Of a stretch of 12,659 bases of DNA, positions 8,128 through 12,659 are shown piece by piece. Source of the DNA: DATJPR01 sp035506295 (GTDB lineage: Bacteria; Bacteroidota; Ignavibacteria; UBA10030; UBA6906); the NCBI GenBank assembly GCA_035506295.1, contig DATJPR010000268.1, positions 1-12,659 on the forward strand. Direction: 5' to 3'. The translations under genes were made by a program, and so were the position numbers. The notes below the pieces were generated by a model, which was not told where the DNA came from, ran no database searches, and saw only the letters and a list, made by a program, of their open reading frames with translations. Numbering within the stretch: position 1 is the first letter of the stretch; each line of letters opens with the position of its first letter.

Positions 8128-9159
8128 ATGCTCATGGAACGTCGTCTTCTTCCGGTCAAGGACCTCTTGCGCGCCGTCCTGCATAACGAAGCGCGGCCGC
8201 AGTCGTTCAACCGTTTCGTGAACATCTGCATCGCAATCGCGCTCACCCATCTTGAGCGCAAAGCCGCATCCGGCCAGCTGAGCCGCGCCATGTTCCAACT
8301 CTCCATGCGCGATCTTGCCGTGGATTGCATCGCGGACCTCTTCCGCATCGACGAGAGCGGCATCCCCGTTCAAATGAGCACGTACTTCGAATGTGTCAAC
8401 CTGGACGCCGCGTCGGAAGAGGAAACACTCATCCTCCTCCGTCGACTGGTGTTCTCCAAAGTCAAGCATGGGCTCTTCCGCGCCTACAACGAGTGGGACC
8501 CGTCGCTCGGCAGGATTCTCAGGAACATCAAGCTCGGGATCAATGTGACGGGAGAATTTGTCGAGGCCGATCGCTTCGGCGACACGGTGCTCACTCCCAC
8601 GCGATGCGATTTGCTCCTGCGCAAACCCCTGATCCAGAAGGATACCCTCGCGCATATTCTCCACCGCCTCTCCCTTGCGGACGACCTCGTTCCTTCCATG
8701 CTCTCGGCGCTGTCCGCACACCTGCGCGACCAGACCGAGTATTGCCGCATCGTTCCGCTCCTGCCGTTGGCACTGACGTGGAGAGAGCGCCTGTCGGCGT
8801 TTCACCCGCTCGAACAAGCGGCAACCGATGCCAACGACGGAAACCTCTGGAGGCAGGACTTCCATCTCATTACCGTGGAGGCGTGCGAAGCGGTAAAAGG
8901 CATGATGTGGGATCGATATGTGAAGCCGGGAGGAATCTCAGCGGAAACGTATGAAGCATACTTCAGCGCAATAACTGCGAGCCTTGACGCGAAATGGGAT
9001 CAGGAGGAGGGCCGACAGAAGCTCTTTGAACTCGTCAAGCAAAACCTTCCCGACCTTACGGAAGCCGAGTACAAATCCGAGCATCGGAATACCGTCGAGT
9101 ATTTATTGAAATTGGCAAGAAAAAGGGCGCAGGCAGATCTTTCCAAGAACCTTACCTAG
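8128..9159 (+). CDS. Uncharacterised helical protein, possibly a divergent sigma-factor-like protein
   Basis: Encodes 343 residues from ATG 8128; the frame is open back to ATG 7867 (430 residues). The later start is preferred because third-position GC rises sharply after 8128 and a promoter-like patch lies just before it; neither start has a good Shine-Dalgarno (AGGAAG precedes 7867 but is 13 bases away). No signal peptide or membrane segment. I do not recognise the family with certainty. It reads as mostly alpha-helical: residues 61-75 (RDLAVDCIADLFRID) resemble the sigma region 2 pattern that in ECF factors reads like 'DAEDlvQEvFlrlw', and residues 97-135 (SEEETLILLRRLVFSKV, then DPSLGRILRNIK) form basic helices. 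The C-terminus (about 300-338) is Lys/Arg-rich. No clear region 4 helix-turn-helix was found. It lies 53 bp before a zinc-finger membrane protein and is probably co-transcribed with it, which supports a regulatory role; this is inference. Confidence 0.7.
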   Translation: MLMERRLLPVKDLLRAVLHNEARPQSFNRFVNICIAIALTHLERKAASGQLSRAMFQLSMRDLAVDCIADLFRIDESGIPVQMSTYFECVNLDAASEEETLILLRRLVFSKVKHGLFRAYNEWDPSLGRILRNIKLGINVTGEFVEADRFGDTVLTPTRCDLLLRKPLIQKDTLAHILHRLSLADDLVPSMLSALSAHLRDQTEYCRIVPLLPLALTWRERLSAFHPLEQAATDANDGNLWRQDFHLITVEACEAVKGMMWDRYVKPGGISAETYEAYFSAITASLDAKWDQEEGRQKLFELVKQNLPDLTEAEYKSEHRNTVEYLLKLARKRAQADLSKNLT

Positions 9160-9172
9160 GAACGTCGAGGTT

Positions 9173-9186
9173 TCCGCGCGCGCGGA
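9173..9186. repeat. 14-bp alternating CG palindrome between the paired genes
   Basis: TCCGCGCGCGCGGA is a perfect palindrome located 14 bp after the upstream stop and 26 bp before the next start. It could form a small cruciform or Z-DNA-prone tract, or be an attenuating hairpin in the messenger. No T-run follows, so it is not an obvious terminator. Confidence 0.45.
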
Positions 9187-9212
9187 GGAATGCAAGGACT
9201 TCCTTAGAAAGC

Positions 9213-10631
9213 ATGGAACACCCCACCGAATTCGCAATCGAGCAGTTCATCCTTAATGCGCCGGAGATCCGTCTGCAAAAGGCCGAGATCGCCGGCCATC
9301 TGGAGCTGTGCGAGAGCTGCAGTGCGCTGGCGAACGAAATCCGTGCGTTCTACGAGAAAACGATGGAGGTGCTCGATCACGGAATCCCCCCGCCCTCACC
9401 GACGCGGTCGCTCATTACTAGGCGAGAGCTGCACCGAAGGCCGGACATCGATTCCATAACGCCGGTGCGAAGCACCCCCTCTCCCACGTTCAGCGGCAAG
9501 CTGCAGACAGTCGCACGCCAACACCCGATCGCCAGCGGCGTGTCCGTTACCGTTGTGGCAGCCCTCGGGATCCTTGCCGGCGTGCTCATGCTTCACCGGC
9601 CGGTCGATGGCAATCCTGCGTACTCCTCTCTGGACATGAAGCAAGGCTTGGTCTCATTTTACAATCGGGAGAACCAGGTGATTTTTTCCGCCCCCTGGGC
9701 TATCGTCAACTCTTCGTCGATGGTGCAACCCATTGAGGAAGCCCTGCGTCGGCAAATCGTGATTGCACACTTGCCCGGCACCAGCCGGAATATCGTGGTG
9801 ACATCGCTGAGTTTTGGAAAAAGAGCGTGGGATGGCGCGCCATCGGCGGTCCGCTTCATCGCCGGGACCGGTGAAGAGTTGTGCTCGCTCCCCCCGCCCC
9901 GGGAGAAGCTCACCTTCCGCGGACGCGGCTACGATCTTCCGATGTGGGCCAAACCGCTCGCGATCGCCGAGGGAAAATCGGAGGACGCTCCGGAACTGTT
10001 CGCTGAATATGACGCCGGGAGGTCTCCCACGGCAATTCAACGGTCCGATCTCCACGGGAACATACTTGGCGTCTACTGGCATTTCGGGACGCTGCAAATC
10101 GATACGATGCGTTTCACCGTCGGGGGAGAGCCTCTTCTCCTGCTATCCGGTTTGAATGACGTTGACGACTACGAGCGCTTCGGCCTTCCCGTGATCATTG
10201 TTGTCGACCCGCGATTGCTCAACGGAGAGTCGGAATCTTCCGCCACGCGCGGATTCGGCCTTCCCGCCAGTATCGCGGAACGATGCTATCTTGCGCTCCC
10301 CATCCCTGATGCGGCAGCGCTGATTTCGACCAGAATGATGCCTACCAACGTGCGGCGAGCCTCTGCCGCGACGTTCGACGCCTTTGTCTCAGGCGATGCG
10401 AACGGGATATCCATCGGCTACGATGCCATCCTTGATACCGCCTTTCGCGTCATCGAGATTAAACCCAATGATGCATTCATTGATCTTCACCGCAACCTGG
10501 TCGAAGCAGGGAAACTCCGCACGCCAATCTCCGACGACTACCTCCGCCACCTGGCCGCCCAGGCACGATACTGGAACGGCTCCGAGTGGTCCGCACAGGC
10601 TTCCGCCGTGAAGCACGATCCGCTTCGCTAA
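9213..10631 (+). CDS. Anti-sigma-like zinc-finger membrane protein with large periplasmic domain
   Basis: Encodes 472 residues. The N-terminus carries H29-xxx-C33-xx-C36 (GHLELCESC), the zf-HC2 motif of zinc-binding anti-sigma factors, in a short helical segment. A Pro/Arg-rich linker (about 57-100) and one transmembrane helix (about 106-127, IASGVSVTVVAALGILAGVLML) follow, so the finger should be cytoplasmic. The remaining 345 or so residues would be periplasmic; I recognise no family in them. They include two cysteines (C224, C358) that could form a disulphide, and repeated beta-type stretches. Most anti-sigma factors are much smaller, so the large outer domain is unusual and may sense an envelope signal. 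The gene follows the sigma-like protein gene by 53 bp on the same strand. AAGGA lies about 14 bases before the ATG, a weak ribosome-binding site. The partner assignment is inference. Confidence 0.8.
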   Translation: MEHPTEFAIEQFILNAPEIRLQKAEIAGHLELCESCSALANEIRAFYEKTMEVLDHGIPPPSPTRSLITRRELHRRPDIDSITPVRSTPSPTFSGKLQTVARQHPIASGVSVTVVAALGILAGVLMLHRPVDGNPAYSSLDMKQGLVSFYNRENQVIFSAPWAIVNSSSMVQPIEEALRRQIVIAHLPGTSRNIVVTSLSFGKRAWDGAPSAVRFIAGTGEELCSLPPPREKLTFRGRGYDLPMWAKPLAIAEGKSEDAPELFAEYDAGRSPTAIQRSDLHGNILGVYWHFGTLQIDTMRFTVGGEPLLLLSGLNDVDDYERFGLPVIIVVDPRLLNGESESSATRGFGLPASIAERCYLALPIPDAAALISTRMMPTNVRRASAATFDAFVSGDANGISIGYDAILDTAFRVIEIKPNDAFIDLHRNLVEAGKLRTPISDDYLRHLAAQARYWNGSEWSAQASAVKHDPLR

Positions 10632-10644
10632 CTCGTTCCTCTCA

Positions 10645-10673
10645 TTGACTTTCCACCCCCCCCTCTCTATATT
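10645..10673 (+). promoter_or_regulatory. Sigma70-type promoter of the ABC ATPase, with C8 tract in the spacer
   Basis: TTGACT (10645-10650), exactly 17 bp, then TATATT (10668-10673). The -10 and spacing are identical to those of the regulator promoter at 7722-7750. The spacer contains eight consecutive C residues (10656-10663); a change in tract length would change the spacing. This promoter separates the ATPase unit from the upstream gene pair. Confidence 0.7.
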
Positions 10674-10679
10674 CCTTGC

Positions 10680-10687
10680 AAACGTTT
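10680..10687. promoter_or_regulatory. Possible LacI/PurR-type operator (AAACGTTT)
   Basis: An 8-bp perfect palindrome with central CG, in the context GCAAACGTTTTTT, sits near the expected transcription start, in the same place relative to the -10 box as the regulator's own operator. The context resembles operators of some LacI-family proteins such as PurR. The half-site differs from TGGAAGC, so if real it is probably read by a different regulator. Confidence 0.35.
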
Positions 10688-10726
10688 TTTCCGGATCCTC
10701 CCAATCTCCTTAAGGACTCCCCCGCC

Positions 10727-11830
10727 ATGGCTGACGTGGTTCTCGATCATGTGTCCAAGCTGTATGACAACAAGGTCACCGCTGTCGACGACGTCAGCGT
10801 TTCGATCCAGGACAAAGAATTTCTCGTTCTCGTGGGCCCCTCGGGGTGCGGGAAATCCACTGTGCTGCGCATGATTGCGGGTCTCGAAGAAGTAACGAAG
10901 GGAACAATCGCGATCGGCGGAAAAATCGTCAACGAGGTTGCGCCAAAGGACCGGGACATCGCGATGGTGTTTCAGAACTATGCGCTGTACCCCCACATGA
11001 CGGTGTATGAGAATCTCGCCTTCGGTTTGAAGCTCCGGAAATACGACAAGCAGGAAATCGAGCGTCGGGTCCAGCACGCGGCGAGAATCCTCGCGATCGA
11101 GAACTTTCTCGACAGGAAACCGAAGGCGCTGTCAGGCGGGCAGCGGCAGCGCGTCGCTCTAGGCCGGGCGATCGTGCGGCAACCGAAGGCGTTCCTCTTC
11201 GACGAGCCGCTCAGCAATCTCGACGCCAATCTCCGGGTGCAGATGCGGACGGAAATCTCCCGCCTCCATCACCAGCTGCAGACCACGATGATCTATGTCA
11301 CCCACGACCAGATCGAGGCCATGTCGATGGGCGACAGAATTGTTGTCATGCGGGACGGCGTTGTTCAACAGGTGGATACCCCGCTGAACATCTATCATCA
11401 CCCTGTCAATAAGTTCGTCGCCGGATTCATCGGAAGCCCGACCATGAATTTCCTCACGGGCTCCTTCCAGGTTAACGGCCATGCAATGTTCCGACAGGAA
11501 GGCACTGCGCTCTCCCTGGACGTTCCTTCCGCCTTTGCACGGACGGTTCAATCACTGGACGCCGGAGCCGTGACTCTGGGGATCCGACCGGAACATCTTT
11601 CGATGCACAGGCCGATCGACGCTCCATCCGTTGCGACGATCGATGTGCACGTGGAAGTCGTGGAACCGGTGGGCAATGAGATCTTCGTGTACTTCTCGAC
11701 AGGCGCCGGGACAAACTACGTCGCACGCATCGCCGCGGAAGTCCCGCCGAAGGTTGGCACCACATGCACGCTCTACGTCGATACTTCGAAACTGCTTTTC
11801 TTCGATCCGAAATCGGATCGGGCCGTGTAA
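10727..11830 (+). CDS. ugpC: Sugar ABC transporter ATP-binding protein (MalK/UgpC/MsmK type)
   Basis: Encodes 367 residues, the usual length for this family. It powers an inner-membrane sugar importer by ATP hydrolysis. All motifs are intact: Walker A GPSGCGKST (37-45), Q-loop Q83 in MVFQNYALYPHMTV, signature LSGGQRQR (135-142), Walker B AFLFDEP (155-161), D-loop SNLD (163-166) and switch H193 in YVTHDQIEAM. A C-terminal TOBE/OB regulatory region (about 237-360; VTLGIRPEHL) marks the carbohydrate-uptake subgroup. ATG 10727 is chosen: AAGGA lies 10 bases upstream and the protein then starts as homologues do (MADVVLDHVSKLYD); an in-frame TTG at 10676 lies only three bases past the -10 box. No permease or binding-protein gene is adjacent, so it probably serves importers encoded elsewhere, as MsmK does. 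The symbol reflects the family, not a proven substrate. Confidence 0.95.
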   Translation: MADVVLDHVSKLYDNKVTAVDDVSVSIQDKEFLVLVGPSGCGKSTVLRMIAGLEEVTKGTIAIGGKIVNEVAPKDRDIAMVFQNYALYPHMTVYENLAFGLKLRKYDKQEIERRVQHAARILAIENFLDRKPKALSGGQRQRVALGRAIVRQPKAFLFDEPLSNLDANLRVQMRTEISRLHHQLQTTMIYVTHDQIEAMSMGDRIVVMRDGVVQQVDTPLNIYHHPVNKFVAGFIGSPTMNFLTGSFQVNGHAMFRQEGTALSLDVPSAFARTVQSLDAGAVTLGIRPEHLSMHRPIDAPSVATIDVHVEVVEPVGNEIFVYFSTGAGTNYVARIAAEVPPKVGTTCTLYVDTSKLLFFDPKSDRAV

Positions 11831-11867
11831 TGCGGGCATCCACCCGACTGTGTCAGGAAGGTCATGC

Positions 11868-12365
11868 ATGAAACCTCTCTTCATCGCCAGCTGCCTCCTT
11901 CCCTGCGTGGTCCTGATCACGGGCTGCGGCTCGTCCAGCGACACGACCCAACAGGAATCGGCCGTTGAAAGTCAGCCCTCGACGCCGGCTCCTCCCCCAA
12001 CCCCGCCGCAACCCACGGCGGCTGTCGAAACGCGGACAGACACCATCGCCGCGCTTCATCAGCAACAGGCTCAGGAAATCGAACCGCCACCGAAAGCGTC
12101 GCGGGTCCTCGAAGGACAGTACAGTGTTCAGGTGGGCGCGTATCGGAAAGCGGCCAATGCAACCGCGCGTGAAACTCTCGCGAGAACCCGGTTCGACCTC
12201 CCGGCGACGAGCGAGTATTCGGAAAAGCTTTCCGTTTACCGCGTGCGCGTCGGCGCATTCCGTTCATTCCGTGAAGCCGTGGCCTTCCGGGACAAGATCA
12301 AAGATGCGTATCCCGGGGAGTTCGGCGATGCGTGGATCGTAAACACAAAAAAGGAGCATGAGTGA
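11868..12365 (+). CDS. SPOR-domain lipoprotein
   Basis: Encodes 165 residues. A lipoprotein signal ends in LITG-C20, so the mature protein is lipid-anchored. A Ser/Pro-rich linker (about 22-50) and a Gln/Glu/Pro stretch lead to a C-terminal SPOR domain (about 84-160; GQYSVQVGAYRKAANA ... YRVRVGAFRSFREAVAFRDKI). SPOR domains bind denuded peptidoglycan glycan strands and are common in division and cell-wall proteins. The start is supported by AGGAAGG six bases upstream; the frame extends further upstream but lies within the ATPase gene. It follows the ATPase by 37 bp and overlaps the next gene by 4 bp, so it is likely in one operon. A functional link to sugar transport is not obvious. Confidence 0.9.
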   Translation: MKPLFIASCLLPCVVLITGCGSSSDTTQQESAVESQPSTPAPPPTPPQPTAAVETRTDTIAALHQQQAQEIEPPPKASRVLEGQYSVQVGAYRKAANATARETLARTRFDLPATSEYSEKLSVYRVRVGAFRSFREAVAFRDKIKDAYPGEFGDAWIVNTKKEHE

Positions 12366-12659
12366 AATACCCAGTGATCGCCGCCGCTCTCTTGATTGCC
12401 GGTTGTTCCGGAAGCAAGGAAACATCTGCCACGAGTACGTCGACGAGCACGGGAACGACCGAGACAGGAGGTTACGAGCGGACGTTCGTTCCCTCCGATC
12501 ACGATCCTGAGAGCAATGCATCCCCGGGACAGACCGGGGTCAATCGCACCGGCGCCGTCGACGTTCTGGACTCGACCGGGATCGCCGCCTCAGAGATGAT
12601 CCAGGGGTATCGTGTACAGCTTCTGGCAACGACCAATATTGACGAGGTGACAACGCGGA
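12362..12659 (+). CDS. Second lipoprotein, probable SPOR domain (3' end missing)
   Basis: The GTG start overlaps the preceding TGA in a GTGA arrangement, with AAGGAG five bases before it. The first 99 residues are visible. A short lipoprotein signal ends in LLIAG-C15, followed by a low-complexity Ser/Thr linker (21-35) and an Asp/Asn-containing stretch. From about residue 81, QGYRVQLLATTNIDEV has the look of the first strand of a SPOR domain; the rest is past the right edge. It would be a second small wall-associated lipoprotein, translationally coupled to the first. The lipoprotein assignment is firm, the SPOR assignment moderate. Confidence 0.82.
   Translation, partial: MKYPVIAAALLIAGCSGSKETSATSTSTSTGTTETGGYERTFVPSDHDPESNASPGQTGVNRTGAVDVLDSTGIAASEMIQGYRVQLLATTNIDEVTTR

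Noticed and set aside
8109..8865. Minus-strand open frames opposite the sigma-like gene
   Set aside because: Overlapping shadow frames in GC-rich DNA; none shows a motif, and the plus frame has the coding-like third-position bias.
1..12659. CRISPR array, tRNA, rRNA, insertion sequence or integrase
   Set aside because: I saw no regularly spaced repeats, cloverleaf arms, rRNA signatures, transposase motifs or terminal inverted repeats when reading the window by eye.

Overview
The window looks like chromosomal DNA of a GC-rich member of the Bacteroidota/Chlorobi/Ignavibacteria (FCB) assemblage. The clues are a SusC-like TonB-dependent receptor with an N-terminal carboxypeptidase-like domain; a very long exported protein with Asp/Asn-rich calcium-type repeats, a fibronectin-like segment and a late 'PNPY...RGERKI' stretch typical of proteins from this assemblage that end in a sorting or FlgD-like domain; and a run of SPOR lipoproteins. 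Taxonomy is inferred from family style only. The two best promoters are ordinary -35/-10 types (TTGACA or TTGACT, 17 bp, TATATT).

Left half, minus strand (read right to left): a LacI-family regulator (6611-7669), a TonB-dependent receptor (3658-6486), and a large exported protein (1-3657, cut by the left edge). The receptor stop codon directly abuts the start codon of the exported protein, so the two are almost certainly translated as a pair. The regulator has a clear promoter, with a perfect 14-bp LacI-type palindrome directly next to its -10 box, and a second, degenerate copy of the palindrome about 98 bp further upstream. This looks like an autoregulated locus for uptake of a glycan or another large substrate. 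The substrate cannot be read from the sequence.

Middle, plus strand: a pair of genes divergent from the regulator. The first (8128-9159, start uncertain) encodes an unrecognised soluble, mostly helical protein with a faint resemblance to sigma-factor region 2. The second (9213-10631) has an N-terminal HxxxCxxC zinc-finger motif like that of anti-sigma factors, one transmembrane helix and a large periplasmic domain of unknown type. Together they have the layout of a sigma/anti-sigma-like signalling pair, and they are the most novel-looking part of the window.

Right, plus strand: a separately promoted, complete MalK/UgpC/MsmK-type sugar ABC ATPase (10727-11830) with no permease or binding protein beside it, followed closely by two small lipoproteins, the first with a SPOR domain and the second (cut by the right edge) starting what looks like one. 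The ATPase promoter has a run of eight C residues in its spacer and a small AAACGTTT palindrome near the expected transcription start. No tRNA, rRNA, CRISPR array, insertion sequence or integrase gene was seen.
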